NCBI RefSeq assembly: GCF_011752995.1
Contig: NZ_VWWL01000005.1
Location: forward strand, 89,484 to 153,483
Source: Burkholderia sp. Ax-1724
Lineage (GTDB): Bacteria > Pseudomonadota > Gammaproteobacteria > Burkholderiales > Burkholderiaceae
Reading direction: 5' to 3'
DNA length: 64,000 bases
The position numbers and the translations under genes are program-made. Numbering within the stretch: position 1 is the first letter of the stretch; each line of letters starts with the position of its first letter. Below the pieces are notes generated by a model. It worked only from the letters and a program-made list of their open reading frames with translations, had not been told where the DNA came from and ran no database searches. Of the stretch, positions 7,760 to 16,817 are shown one piece after another.

Positions 7760-9532
7760 ATGAGAACACTGCACTCTCTCAATCCATTCGTGAGCATCAA
7801 GGCGCGTGCGGTTTCACTGCTGACTTTATTGAGCGTTTGCGCGACGGCCGCGATTGTCGCCGCATGCGGAGGCGGTAGTGGCAGCGGTGGCAGTATCAGC
7901 ACATACACGCCGCTGTCGGTCGTGACGCCGAGCGTCGATTGTTCGAAGCTCGCTTCGGTCGATATCACCGACATCGGCGGCGCGGGCAGCTCGATTACCT
8001 CGGCGAGCGTAACCAATGCCACGATCAATGGCGCGACGGTCGCGTTCTGCACGGTGAAGGGCACGCTCGCCCCGTCGAACACGTTCGAGGTCGCGCTGCC
8101 GGTCAGCACCTGGACGCAGCGTTTCGCGGAACTCGGCTGCGGTGGTTTGTGCGGCAATCTCAGCGACCCGACGCAGCAAAGTTCGTTCAGCTTCAGCTAT
8201 ACGTGCCCGCTCGTGCAGCAGGGCGGTTTCGTAACGGCAGCGACCGACATGGGCCACACGGGCCAGGATCAGACCTGGACGACGGACCCGCAAAAGCAGG
8301 CCGATTTCGCCTATCGCGGCCAGCACATCACGACGCTTACGGCGAAGAAGCTGATCAAGGCTTATTACGGACAGGCGCAGAAGTACTCGTACTTCATCGG
8401 CTGCTCCGACGGCGGCCGCGAGGCACTGATGGCCGCGCAACGTTATCCGGCCGACTACAACGGCATCGTGGCGGGCGCGCCGGCCGCTCATTTCCAGATC
8501 CAGAACTCGCTGTATCACGGCTGGAGCGTGAAGTCGCAGAGCACGACGGGCACGAGCACGGGCAACGCGGTGCTCTATGCCGATAAGGCGCAAGTACTGC
8601 ACAAGGCCGTTATCGCCGCGTGCGGAGGCGGCAGCGGCGCGGCCGACGGTCTGATTGCCGATCCGCGTACCTGTCATTTCGATCCGGCGACGATCCAATG
8701 CGCCAACGGCGCGACCAGCACGAGCAACTGCCTGACCGCGGCGGAAGTCACGACGGCGAAGAACATCCTCAATGGTCCGACCGATGCGACGACCGGCGAG
8801 TACATGCTGGCGGGTTCGCCGCAGTATGGTTCGGAAGCGAACTGGATCGGCGTCGAAGTGCCGAATTCGAATTCGACCGATCCGGCCGTGTCCGTCAAGC
8901 AGTTGTTCAGCTATTCGATCGTGACGGGCGCGTACAACCTGATCTTCACCGGTTCGCCGACAATGCCGACCATCGACACCTTCGGCTATCAGGATGCGAG
9001 CTTCTACCCGACCTATCTGCAGGCGAACCATCCGTTCATCGACGCGACGAACCCGGACCTCTCCGCATTCCAGGCCGCCGGCGGCAAGCTGATTCTGTGG
9101 CACGGCTGGGCGGATCAGCACATCTCGCCGCTCTTCACGATCCAGTACTACGAAGCCATGCAGAAGACGATGGGCGATTCGAACGTGAGCCAGTTCGCGC
9201 GACTCTATCTGGTGCCGGGCGTGGCGCATTGCGGCGGTGGCGAAGGCTTCCCGAACATCGACCTCGTATCGAAGATCACGGATTGGGCCGAGCAGGCGAA
9301 GGCGCCGGATGCCGTGATGACGTATCAGACCGATGCGTCGAACAACGTCACGGCTTCGCGTCCTGTCTATCCGTATCCGGCGGTTGCGAAATACACCGGT
9401 TCGGGCGACTGGCACGACGGCGCGAACTATGCGCAAGGCGCGCCGCTCTATACGGCGGCCTCGCGTGCGTGGGCCGGCTCAAGCTTCTACACGCCTTATA
9501 CGGCGAAAACGCAGGGCGTTGCCGCACCTTAA
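7760..9532 (+). CDS. Tannase/feruloyl-esterase-family lipoprotein
   Basis: 590 residues from the ATG at 7760, with GGGAG about 7 bases upstream; an in-frame extension to 7670 lacks this. A signal peptide ends in the lipobox IVAAC (Cys36), followed by a Gly/Ser linker, so the enzyme is probably membrane-anchored on the periplasmic or outer face. The alpha/beta-hydrolase core shows the tannase features: Cys215-Ser216 in GCSDGGRE (nucleophile Ser216), Asp451 in WADQHISP and His489-Cys490 in VAHCGGG, where the two cysteines form the family's CS-D-HC disulfide. Family members hydrolyse gallate, ferulate or related aromatic esters. Followed by a transporter and ligJK, which fits release of an aromatic acid for uptake; the exact ester is not determined. 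Confidence 0.93.
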   Translation: MRTLHSLNPFVSIKARAVSLLTLLSVCATAAIVAACGGGSGSGGSISTYTPLSVVTPSVDCSKLASVDITDIGGAGSSITSASVTNATINGATVAFCTVKGTLAPSNTFEVALPVSTWTQRFAELGCGGLCGNLSDPTQQSSFSFSYTCPLVQQGGFVTAATDMGHTGQDQTWTTDPQKQADFAYRGQHITTLTAKKLIKAYYGQAQKYSYFIGCSDGGREALMAAQRYPADYNGIVAGAPAAHFQIQNSLYHGWSVKSQSTTGTSTGNAVLYADKAQVLHKAVIAACGGGSGAADGLIADPRTCHFDPATIQCANGATSTSNCLTAAEVTTAKNILNGPTDATTGEYMLAGSPQYGSEANWIGVEVPNSNSTDPAVSVKQLFSYSIVTGAYNLIFTGSPTMPTIDTFGYQDASFYPTYLQANHPFIDATNPDLSAFQAAGGKLILWHGWADQHISPLFTIQYYEAMQKTMGDSNVSQFARLYLVPGVAHCGGGEGFPNIDLVSKITDWAEQAKAPDAVMTYQTDASNNVTASRPVYPYPAVAKYTGSGDWHDGANYAQGAPLYTAASRAWAGSSFYTPYTAKTQGVAAP

Positions 9533-9588
9533 GCCGTACCTGTAGGCGTCGATTAGATGGCTGGCCTGGCGAGGCCGGCTCGCTTGCG

Positions 9589-9630
9589 AAGCGGAATGAC
9601 CGTTGTCACGGTCGTTCCGCTTTTTGTTTT
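9589..9630 (+). terminator. Intrinsic terminator after the esterase gene
   Basis: A stem of about 13 bp (GCGGAATGACCGT pairing with ACGGTCGTTCCGC, including G-T pairs) with a 2-4 base loop, followed by TTTTTGTTTT. It lies 57 bases past the esterase stop codon and separates that gene from the transporter operon. Confidence 0.85.
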
Positions 9631-10071
9631 GGATGCCTGATTCAAGGCGCAACCCAGACGCAATCGTGAAGAACGGGAAAAGCGGCGCCGTTAGCGGCTT
9701 AAGTGACCGTTCTATGCGACTTCGTTCCCGTGTCATCTGTTCTGTTTATGCGTGTGCTCTGAAGCCGGTGCGGAAAAGGCTCACTTTCAGAGGCTGTGTA
9801 TTTGCGTTTAGCGCTTATCCAGCGGGGCTTCGTGTGAATTCACCCGGCTTTGCGCAGGCCATGCGGAATAGAAAAAACGCGGATATTCACCACAGCCATA
9901 TGGTTAACCCGCGCTTTGGAACCCGAGCGGCCAAACGCTACCTTCACGCCAATGACCCGGGCAAGACATTCAGGAACACATCGACATGACGCTTGCGGGA
10001 TCGACGAACAGCACGAAGCCATGTGCTTCGTGCCGTGCGACAAGACCCATGAAGGAGACAGGAGAATTCAA
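9631..10071. other. Intergenic upstream of the AAHS transporter
   Basis: No gene is supported; an in-frame extension of the transporter back to 9850 has no ribosome-binding site. The stretch carries the second TGGTTAACCCG copy and presumably the promoter of the transporter-ligJ-ligK operon. Confidence 0.6.
9901..9913. promoter_or_regulatory. Candidate shared operator, copy 2 (TGGTTAACCCG)
   Basis: TGGTTAACCCGCG, identical over the first 11 bases to the copy at 7511, lies about 160 bases upstream of the transporter start. Suggests that the esterase and transporter operons answer to the same regulator. Confidence 0.35.
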
Positions 10072-11430
10072 ATGACGAGTACCACGAGCGGTAAAAGAAT
10101 CGATATCAAGGCGTTCATCGACGAACGGCCGATTTCCGCCTACCAGTGGCTGCTGGTAGTGCTGTGCTTTCTGGTCGTGACGGCCGACGGCATGGACGTC
10201 GCGATCATGGGTTTCGTCGCGCCGTCGATCATTCACGACTGGGCGATTTCGCGTCCCGCCTTCGGGCTCGTGATGAGCGCGGCGCCGATCGGTCTCGTGA
10301 TCGGTGCATTGGCCGCGGGTCCGGCTTCGGATCGCATCGGCCGCAAGTGGGTGCTGATTACCTCGGTGTTTCTGTTCGGCGTATTCACGATTGCCACGGC
10401 ATTCACGCAAACGCCGATGGCGATGGCGACGCTGCGCGTGCTGACCGGTATCGGTCTTGGCGCCGCGATGCCGAACTCGACCACGCTGCTGTCCGAATAT
10501 GCACCGCAGCGCAAGCGCGCCTTGCTGATTACGGTGATGTTCACGGGCTTCAATCTCGGCTCGGCTTTGATCGGCTTCGCGGCCGGCTGGCTGATTCCGG
10601 TTCACGGCTGGCGCTCGGTACTGATCTTCGGCGGCGCGTTGCCGCTCGTGCTGATTCCGCTCCAGGTCTGGCTGTTGCCCGAGTCGGCCCGTCTGCTCGC
10701 AGTGCGTGGCGCGCCGTCGCAACGCATCGGTGCAGTGCTCGGCCGTGTGTGCGGCGCGCGCTTTGCCGGTGACGAAGTTTTCGTTTCCAACGAACCGCCG
10801 CTGCCGACGCGCAAGCCGATCGGCGTACTGTTCTCGCAAGGCTATGGTTCGATGACCATCGCGCTGTGGGTCACGTATTTCATGGGCCTGCTCGTGATCT
10901 ATCTGCTGACCGGCTGGCTGCCGACGCTGATGAAAGATGCAGGCCTGTCCGTCACGACCGCGGCGAACATCACGGCGATGTTCCAGATCGGCGGCACGAT
11001 CGGCGCGATTCTGGTCGGCTGGATCATGGACCACGCACGTCCCGCTCCGGTGATCAGCGCGGCGTATGTCGGCGGTGCGCTGTGCGTGCTCGCACTCGGC
11101 TATATCGGTGCGTTGTCTTCGTCGCTGGCGGTACTCGTGTTTGCTGCGGGTTTTTGTATGAGCGGCGCGCAAACCGGCCTCAATGCATTCGCACCGGGCC
11201 GCTACCCGACCGTGGCACGCGCGACCGGCGTGAGCTGGATGCTCGGCATGGGCCGCTTCGGCAGCATCTTCGGTTCGGCGATCGGCGGCGCGTTGCTCGG
11301 TCTCGGCTGGCAATTCGGCGCGATTCTGGCGATGCTCGCTGTTCCCGCTACACTGGCTGCCATCGCTATTCTCGTGAGCCAGCGCGTGAGCGGCAGCGCA
11401 GCGGCGGTTCAGCCGAATACCGCGCACTAG
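10072..11430 (+). CDS. AAHS-family aromatic acid:H+ symporter (MFS)
   Basis: 452 residues; ATG at 10072 has AGGAG about 9 bases upstream. Twelve hydrophobic segments are expected. Typical AAHS features include the DGMD acidic motif in TM1 (VTADGMDVAIMGF) and the MFS loop 2-3 motif AGPASDRIGRK. Relatives such as PcaK and GalT import 4-hydroxybenzoate, protocatechuate or gallate with protons. It is followed by ligJ and ligK on the same strand, so gallate or protocatechuate is the likely substrate, by inference from context. It is 452 residues long like the other AAHS protein in the window (38866-40224) but is clearly a different paralogue. Confidence 0.93.
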   Translation: MTSTTSGKRIDIKAFIDERPISAYQWLLVVLCFLVVTADGMDVAIMGFVAPSIIHDWAISRPAFGLVMSAAPIGLVIGALAAGPASDRIGRKWVLITSVFLFGVFTIATAFTQTPMAMATLRVLTGIGLGAAMPNSTTLLSEYAPQRKRALLITVMFTGFNLGSALIGFAAGWLIPVHGWRSVLIFGGALPLVLIPLQVWLLPESARLLAVRGAPSQRIGAVLGRVCGARFAGDEVFVSNEPPLPTRKPIGVLFSQGYGSMTIALWVTYFMGLLVIYLLTGWLPTLMKDAGLSVTTAANITAMFQIGGTIGAILVGWIMDHARPAPVISAAYVGGALCVLALGYIGALSSSLAVLVFAAGFCMSGAQTGLNAFAPGRYPTVARATGVSWMLGMGRFGSIFGSAIGGALLGLGWQFGAILAMLAVPATLAAIAILVSQRVSGSAAAVQPNTAH

Positions 11431-11500
11431 CCAGCACGAAACATGCGGCGCGCGAGTTTCGCGCGCGTCGCCGGTTAAATTTATTTTCCGGGGAATTACG

Positions 11501-12526
11501 GTGATCATCGACATTCACGGCCACTACACGACTGCGCCGAAAGCATTGGAGACGTGGCGTAACCGCCAGATCGCAGGCATTGCGAATCCGTCGGCGATGC
11601 CCAAGGTATCGGAGTTGCAGATCAGCGACGACGAACTGCGCGAGTCGATCGAGAACAATCAGTTGAGGCTCATGCTCGCGCGCGGCCTTGATCTGACGAT
11701 CTTCAGTCCGCGCGCGAGCTTCATGGCGCATCACATTGGCGATGCCGCCATCTCGGCAACATGGGCCGCGATCTGCAACGAACTGTGCTATCGCGTGAGC
11801 CAGTTGTTCCCCGGGCATTTCGTGCCGGCCGCGATGCTGCCGCAAAGTCCGGGCGTGGATACGGCCACCTGCATTCCTGAACTCGTCAAATGTGTCGAGC
11901 AATACGGCAATGTCGCGATCAATCTGAATCCCGATCCGTCGGGCGGTCACTGGACCAGTCCGCCGCTGTCGGATCGCTACTGGTACCCGATCTACGAGAA
12001 GATGGTGGAGTACGACATTCCCGCCATGGTTCACGTGAGCACGAGCTGCAATGCGTGCTTCCACACGACCGGCGCGCATTATCTGAATGCGGATACGACC
12101 GCCTTCATGCAATGCCTGACCTCGGACCTGTTCCGCGATTTCCCCACGCTGCGTTTCGTGATTCCGCACGGTGGTGGCGCAGTGCCGTACCACTGGGGAC
12201 GCTTTCGCGGTCTCGCGCAGGAGTTGAAAAAGCCTGTGTTGAAGGACCATCTGCTCAACAATATTTTCTTCGACACCTGCGTCTATCACCAACCCGGTAT
12301 CGATCTGCTGACGCGCGTGATCCCCGTCGACAACATCCTGTTCGCGAGCGAGATGATCGGCGCGGTGCGCGGCATCGATCCGGAGACAGGCCACTATTTT
12401 GACGATACGAAGCGCTATATCGAAGCGGCGCATGTCGATGCGCAGGAACGCCAGAAGATCTATGAAGGAAATGCACGGCGTGTTTATCCGCGCCTCGATG
12501 CCTTGCTCAAATCGAAGGGGCTGTAA
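11501..12526 (+). CDS. ligJ: 4-oxalomesaconate hydratase (LigJ-type amidohydrolase)
   Basis: 341 residues, GTG start with GGGG about 7 bases upstream. The protein begins with the metal-binding HGH motif (His6, His8) of the amidohydrolase superfamily and matches LigJ closely along its length, with [29 protein letters not shown] and [16 protein letters not shown]. LigJ hydrates 4-oxalomesaconate to 4-carboxy-4-hydroxy-2-oxoadipate in the gallate and protocatechuate 4,5-cleavage pathway, in the cytoplasm, with Zn. The next gene, two bases downstream, encodes the enzyme for the following step. A related amidohydrolase-type decarboxylase activity is the main alternative. Confidence 0.92.
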   Translation: MIIDIHGHYTTAPKALETWRNRQIAGIANPSAMPKVSELQISDDELRESIENNQLRLMLARGLDLTIFSPRASFMAHHIGDAAISATWAAICNELCYRVSQLFPGHFVPAAMLPQSPGVDTATCIPELVKCVEQYGNVAINLNPDPSGGHWTSPPLSDRYWYPIYEKMVEYDIPAMVHVSTSCNACFHTTGAHYLNADTTAFMQCLTSDLFRDFPTLRFVIPHGGGAVPYHWGRFRGLAQELKKPVLKDHLLNNIFFDTCVYHQPGIDLLTRVIPVDNILFASEMIGAVRGIDPETGHYFDDTKRYIEAAHVDAQERQKIYEGNARRVYPRLDALLKSKGL

Positions 12527-12528
12527 TC

Positions 12529-13212
12529 ATGTATGAACTCGGAGTGGTTTATCGCAACATCGAGCGCGCGGATGCCGGCGTGGCCGAAAAACTCGGCGCG
12601 CTCGGTTCGGCAACCGTGCATGAGGCCATGGGCCGCGTGGGCCTGCTCAAGCCTTATATGCGCCCGATCTATGCGGGCGCGACGGCGGCCGGCACGGCCG
12701 TCACCGTGCTGCTGCATCCCGGCGACAACTGGATGCTGCACGTCGCGGCCGAGCAGATCCGGCCCGGCGATGTCGTTGTGGCAGGCGTTACCGCCGATTG
12801 CACCGATGGCTATTTCGGCGATCTGCTCGCGACGAGCTTCAAGGCGCGTGGCGCGCGCGGCTTGATTATCGATGCCGGCGTGCGCGACGTGAGCGTATTG
12901 ACCGGGATGCAGTTCCCGGTCTGGAGCAAGGCGATTTCCGCGAAGGGCACCGTCAAGGCGACGCTCGGCTCGGTGAATATTCCGGTCGTCTGCGCGGGCG
13001 CACTGGTGACGCCGGGCGATGTCGTCGTCGCGGATGACGACGGTGTGGTCGTCGTGCCCGCCGCGGCGGCGCCAGCGGTACTCGAAAAAGCGGCCGAGCG
13101 CGAAGCGCTCGAGAGCGATAAGCGGGCGAAGCTCGCCTCGGGCGTGCTCGGTCTCGACATGTACAACATGCGCGGGCCGCTCGAGCAGGCCGGACTGCGC
13201 TACAAGGATTGA
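12529..13212 (+). CDS. ligK: 4-carboxy-4-hydroxy-2-oxoadipate aldolase (LigK/GalC, RraA-like fold)
   Basis: 227 residues. It begins two bases after the ligJ stop, implying translational coupling. The sequence has the aldolase signature of the family, Asp98 followed 20 residues later by Arg119-Asp120 (FGDLL and GVRDV), which distinguishes catalytic members from RraA. LigK cleaves 4-carboxy-4-hydroxy-2-oxoadipate to pyruvate and oxaloacetate (and usually also 4-hydroxy-4-methyl-2-oxoglutarate), using Mg or Mn, finishing the 4,5-cleavage route. Length is normal for the family. Confidence 0.92.
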   Translation: MYELGVVYRNIERADAGVAEKLGALGSATVHEAMGRVGLLKPYMRPIYAGATAAGTAVTVLLHPGDNWMLHVAAEQIRPGDVVVAGVTADCTDGYFGDLLATSFKARGARGLIIDAGVRDVSVLTGMQFPVWSKAISAKGTVKATLGSVNIPVVCAGALVTPGDVVVADDDGVVVVPAAAAPAVLEKAAEREALESDKRAKLASGVLGLDMYNMRGPLEQAGLRYKD

Positions 13213-13217
13213 ACAGC

Positions 13218-13907
13218 GTGCTTGAGCCGATCACAGGCATTTCGTCGATGGCGACGCGCCAGGTTCTGGCCAAACTCGCCGCATCGTATGAGCGCCGCAC
13301 GGGACAGCCGGTGGCGATCGAATCGGTTGGCGGTGTCGACGCGGCGCGTCGTGTAGAGGATGGCGAAGTATTCGATATCGTCGTGCTGGCGGAGAACGCG
13401 ATCGAACGGCTCGCGCTGGCCGGTCATGTCGATTCCGCGAGCCGGGTCGCATTTGCGCGCTCGGGCGTCGCGGTCGCGGTGGCCACCGGTGAGCCGCATC
13501 CGGACATCGGCACCGAAGCGGCGCTGCGTGAGGCAATGCTCGGCGCACGCAGCATCGGTTATTCGACGGGACCGAGCGGCACGCATCTGCTCTGGCTGCT
13601 CGAACGCCTCGGCATTGCCGGGAGTATTGCGCCGCGTCTCGTGAAGGCGCCGCCGGGCGTGCCGGTGGGTGCGCTGGTGGCGCGCGGAGAGGTCGCGCTG
13701 GGATTTCAGCAGTTGAGCGAGTTGATTCACGTAGCCGGTATCGACGTGCTCGGGGCACTCCCGGGCAGCCTTCAATCCATCACGACTTTTACCGCTGCGA
13801 TCTGCACGGCGGCTCGTCGGCGTGAAGCCGCGCGGGCATGGCTGTCGTCTCTGATTTCGCGCGAGGCCAACGGCGCGAAGATGGAGAACGGCATGATGCC
13901 GGCGTGA
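13218..13907 (+). CDS. ModA-like substrate-binding-fold protein without signal peptide
   Basis: 229 residues from a GTG at 13218, where AAGGA is 9 bases upstream; a TTG at 13209 overlapping the ligK stop is possible but has no ribosome-binding site. The protein resembles periplasmic binding proteins of the molybdate (ModA) type: a Gly/Ala-rich first lobe with VGGVDAARRVEDGEVFDIVVL and a second with GYSTGPSGTHLLWLLERLG. There is no signal peptide and no ABC permease or ATPase nearby, so it is probably cytoplasmic. Such genes occur beside ligJK-type operons, but their role is not known to me; ligand sensing or an enzymatic role is speculation. Confidence 0.8.
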   Translation: MLEPITGISSMATRQVLAKLAASYERRTGQPVAIESVGGVDAARRVEDGEVFDIVVLAENAIERLALAGHVDSASRVAFARSGVAVAVATGEPHPDIGTEAALREAMLGARSIGYSTGPSGTHLLWLLERLGIAGSIAPRLVKAPPGVPVGALVARGEVALGFQQLSELIHVAGIDVLGALPGSLQSITTFTAAICTAARRREAARAWLSSLISREANGAKMENGMMPA

Positions 13908-14019
13908 TGGTTCAGCGGTCTGACTGGCAGTGGGAATCGGCGGAAAGCAGCGGGAATCAGCGGTGGAGTCGAAGCTCCCGTGAATGAGCTTGACTGCTTC
14001 GCTTGCCTGAGCCGCCGGT

Positions 14020-15048
14020 TCACGCAAGCAGCTTGCCCCACTCGTAATCGACGCTGTCGGGTGTGAAGGGTAATACGCCCGCGCCCGGCGTGAACGTCAA
14101 TTCGCCGAAATAAATTTCGTTATCCGGTGCATATAGATCGACGCGAACATAGTCGAAGTCTTCGGCCAATCGCACCGCGACGTCCAGTACCGCTTGCAGA
14201 TTCCGCGGGGGCGCAGAGGGTGCGGCGCTGCGTTTATAGGGGCCGATGGCGATGTCGAGATGATTCCAGTCGGCGTCGTATACGTCGCCATGGCAGTCGC
14301 CGAACCGGTCCGCTATCACGAGGATATAGATGATCGGCCCACCGGGACGGCCGCCAAAGCAGTGCACCTTGAGATCGGCGGGAATCTGGTCGTGCTGGTC
14401 GAGCAGCAGGTGCTCGAAGAAGACGCGCGGCTTGATCATCCGATAATGCCGCTCGCGCGCGATGTGGTAGAAGTCGGTCGCCAGCCATTGCTCGGCGAGC
14501 ATCCGCAATTTCTCGAAAGACGTCTTCGATTTGTCTCTCACCACTTCGACGAAATTGCTGCCGTGATTGGCCTTCATGACGAAGGCATCCGGCAGCGAGT
14601 CGAAGACCTTGCGCGTCAACACCTCCGGCGCGGCGAGAAGCGGTATTAAATACTGCTCGCCGATCTTTGCTGCAATATATTCCCGCACCTTGAGTTTATC
14701 GGCCAGATCGATGTAACGCGGATCGGGCCTCAGATTACGTTGCAGGATCTTCTCATTGAACGTGGCGGGATGAAGAAGATTCGGATAGCGGCCAATGCAT
14801 TTGTGATGCAGCAGACTCACGAAGATGGAGTCCGGCAGCAATGATTTCGCGGCTTCCTTGATCGCTCTCACTCTGGAAGGCGCTTGCCGGTAATGATGAA
14901 GCGGTTCCTCATTTTGCCTCGTCTGCTCGCCAGATACCGCGTCAGAGAGGGCAACAGCCCCGTGTTCGGACGCCGTGTCCTGCGTGGCGTCCACCGTATC
15001 TTCTTCATCGAACGCGGTGGGTTCGGTGATCGTCATGTTCTTATCCAT
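14020..15048 (-). CDS. TupA-like ATP-grasp protein (polysaccharide-associated)
   Basis: 342 residues from the ATG at 15048 (a second ATG at 15036 is equally possible; neither has a strong ribosome-binding site). The open frame continues far upstream but overlaps the regulator gene, so that part is a shadow. After an acidic N-terminal 50 residues, the sequence follows the ATP-grasp TupA pattern: NEKILQRNLRPDPRY, DAFVMKANHGSNFVEVVRDK, KPRVFFEHLL, and YVRVDLYAPDNEIYFGELTFTPGAG, the last carrying the metal-binding acidic residues. Named after TupA of teichuronopeptide synthesis; members commonly sit in capsule and exopolysaccharide loci and are thought to ligate amino acids or other groups. Substrate unknown. 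Confidence 0.85.
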   Translation of the reverse strand: MDKNMTITEPTAFDEEDTVDATQDTASEHGAVALSDAVSGEQTRQNEEPLHHYRQAPSRVRAIKEAAKSLLPDSIFVSLLHHKCIGRYPNLLHPATFNEKILQRNLRPDPRYIDLADKLKVREYIAAKIGEQYLIPLLAAPEVLTRKVFDSLPDAFVMKANHGSNFVEVVRDKSKTSFEKLRMLAEQWLATDFYHIARERHYRMIKPRVFFEHLLLDQHDQIPADLKVHCFGGRPGGPIIYILVIADRFGDCHGDVYDADWNHLDIAIGPYKRSAAPSAPPRNLQAVLDVAVRLAEDFDYVRVDLYAPDNEIYFGELTFTPGAGVLPFTPDSVDYEWGKLLA

Positions 15049-15083
15049 GAATATATGGGTCGCGAAGCGCTCGTCCCGAAGCA

Positions 15084-16058
15084 TCAAAGAGTGGCGGGAA
15101 CCTGCCGCAGCATCTCGGCCGTGGTGCCCCAACTTTCCTCGGCCGTCTGCCAGCGCTCCTCGGCTTCTATCTGCTGTTGCGCGCGGAATTGCGTCGGCGA
15201 CATGCCATAGCGCTCCTTGAAGAGCCGCCCGAGGCGATTGCCGTCCCCCATGCCGCACCGGCGCGCAATCTTGTCGACCGGCAAATCGGTGTTCTTCAAC
15301 ATCGAGCGCACGATTTCGAAGCGCGTGCGCAGCAGGTATTCGAGCGGGGTCATCCCGAATTCGCATTTGAAGCGGCGTTGAAAATTGCGCTTGCTCATCG
15401 CGACCGACTCCGCGGCCTGAGCAACCGAGATCGCCTTGCTGTAGTTCTCCTTGATCCAGCGCGCCGACTCGCGAATCTTCTCGGTCGTGGTCGTGATGTT
15501 CGCATCGTCGATTTCGGTGCGGCTCTTTTCGGCGTAGCCCGTTTGCAGAATGCGGCCGATTTTTCGGGCCGTATCCGAATTGACGTCGCGCTCTATCTGC
15601 GCGATCGCCAGATCGGTCGGCGTAACGTTGCTGGGCGCTCGCGACGCGTCGCCGCTGTCGTCGAACAGATAGATCGGCACCGTGGATTGCAGCGGGTCGT
15701 TGCATATCACGGCCAGGTTTGCGCCTTGCTGCATGCCGAACGATGCGATCGAGCCCTGCAATGAGATCCACGACAGAAAGCGGTCATTCGATTCCGCCAC
15801 TTCGGTGACGTCGCGGCAGGCCACGAAGAATGCATGGAAATCGGCGAGGCAGTAGCGATCGAGTCCTTGGGTCCAGATCGAAATGCCGGAAGAACTGGTC
15901 ACGAGACCGCCGCCATCCGACAGTACGGAGAGCCGATAGGCCGGTTGTTCACCAGCGGATCTTTTGAACTCGTTGGCAAGCCGGAACGCGTCGCCTATCG
16001 CGCCGGTACTGGCCACCGAACAGTTCTGGAAGACGAAAAGACCAATGTGCTTCATCAC
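15084..16058 (-). CDS. AraC-family regulator, GlxA-type architecture with degenerate sensor domain
   Basis: 324 residues. GTG at 16058 is immediately followed by ATG at 16055, and GGAG lies about 8 bases upstream of the GTG. Residues 1-180 resemble the DJ-1/PfpI-like sensor domain of GlxA regulators but lack the usual Cys elbow and ATxHW segment. Residues 190-293 form the double helix-turn-helix of AraC proteins (ISVAQAAESVAMSKRNFQRRFKCEFGM and PVDKIARRCGMGDGNRLGRLFKERYGMSP region). It lies 35 bases upstream of the TupA-like gene on the same strand and is divergent from the exopolysaccharide operon, so control of that operon is likely. Effector unknown. Confidence 0.88.
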   Translation of the reverse strand: MMKHIGLFVFQNCSVASTGAIGDAFRLANEFKRSAGEQPAYRLSVLSDGGGLVTSSSGISIWTQGLDRYCLADFHAFFVACRDVTEVAESNDRFLSWISLQGSIASFGMQQGANLAVICNDPLQSTVPIYLFDDSGDASRAPSNVTPTDLAIAQIERDVNSDTARKIGRILQTGYAEKSRTEIDDANITTTTEKIRESARWIKENYSKAISVAQAAESVAMSKRNFQRRFKCEFGMTPLEYLLRTRFEIVRSMLKNTDLPVDKIARRCGMGDGNRLGRLFKERYGMSPTQFRAQQQIEAEERWQTAEESWGTTAEMLRQVPATL

Positions 16059-16817
16059 GCGGGATTCTCCAGACGGGAAAAACTACGCATTGAGATTAGC
16101 GCATCGAGGTGATCAAGACGAACTTGGCCGGCATGCGCGGGTGTTTTGGCGTAATCGTCATGATCTGGGAAATTCTTACCTTGAACTCCGTTCGAACGCT
16201 TTCTATTACCTGTCTCTCAGTGAAGTTTTTTCTCATTCAATTGGCGCGATTTCGGTACCTCACTTTGTGCCGAAATCGTCAAATACGCGGCGTGGTAAAG
16301 GATGAGGCGATATGAGTCCGTTCAAAGCCCGATGCCTCGCACTCGAAGCGCGCAACACGCGTTCTGTCGCGATGTTTCGTGAGAATCGTATAACTCTGTT
16401 ACACCAATTGCAGATCGCAACAACAGCGTCTGCAAATGTAAAACGCTCCGCACATTCGGCCAATAACACCCGAATTTATGCCTCCGGCGATTGAGTACTT
16501 CTTTTTGCGGGCTATGCTTCACCGCAACATCCATAGAGAAGTTGCCCATTGCGATTCGGGGGAATCGGGACTTCGTATTTCGAATTCCCGAGAAGCGCGA
16601 TTGGCAATGCCGCAGTGGACAACGCAATAGCTGTGTAGCCTTCCGTCGCTCGAGAGGTCCCGAGTGCGGTTCCCCGACCTAACCCGACCCAGCACGTCGC
16701 TTCGCCGTGCGCCAGCCAATTCAGGGCCTTTCCGGCCGGCAGCGGCGTCATTTGCAACGTGACGACGCAGAGCGTGTCGTTGATCGTTCTGCTTATCAAC
16801 CTGTAAGGATCAGACCG
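16059..16817. other. Long divergent intergenic region upstream of the exopolysaccharide operon
   Basis: About 760 bases without a credible gene; partly A/T rich (16100-16560). It contains the palindrome CGTTCGAACG at 16189-16198 and a hairpin-forming inverted repeat at 16565-16591 (TCGGGA/TCCCGA arms extended by TTCG/CGAA). A long untranslated leader or several regulator sites would fit; no JUMPstart element was found. Confidence 0.55.
16565..16591. promoter_or_regulatory. Hairpin-forming inverted repeat in the leader region
   Basis: TCGGGA, one mismatch, TTCG, a five-base loop, CGAA, mismatch, TCCCGA. It lies about 230 bases before the autokinase start. No T-run follows, so a leader RNA structure or operator is more likely than a terminator. 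Confidence 0.3.

Noticed and set aside
7826..9436. 536-codon antisense frame over the esterase
   Set aside because: Arg-rich mirror of a strongly coding gene; no domain.
9850..10071. Extended start of the AAHS transporter
   Set aside because: No ribosome-binding site, no homology; AGGAG precedes the ATG at 10072.
15049..15771. N-terminal extension of the TupA-like ATP-grasp gene
   Set aside because: It overlaps the AraC regulator gene antiparallel-free on the same strand in another frame, and the sequence is low-complexity; the start at 15048 fits the family.
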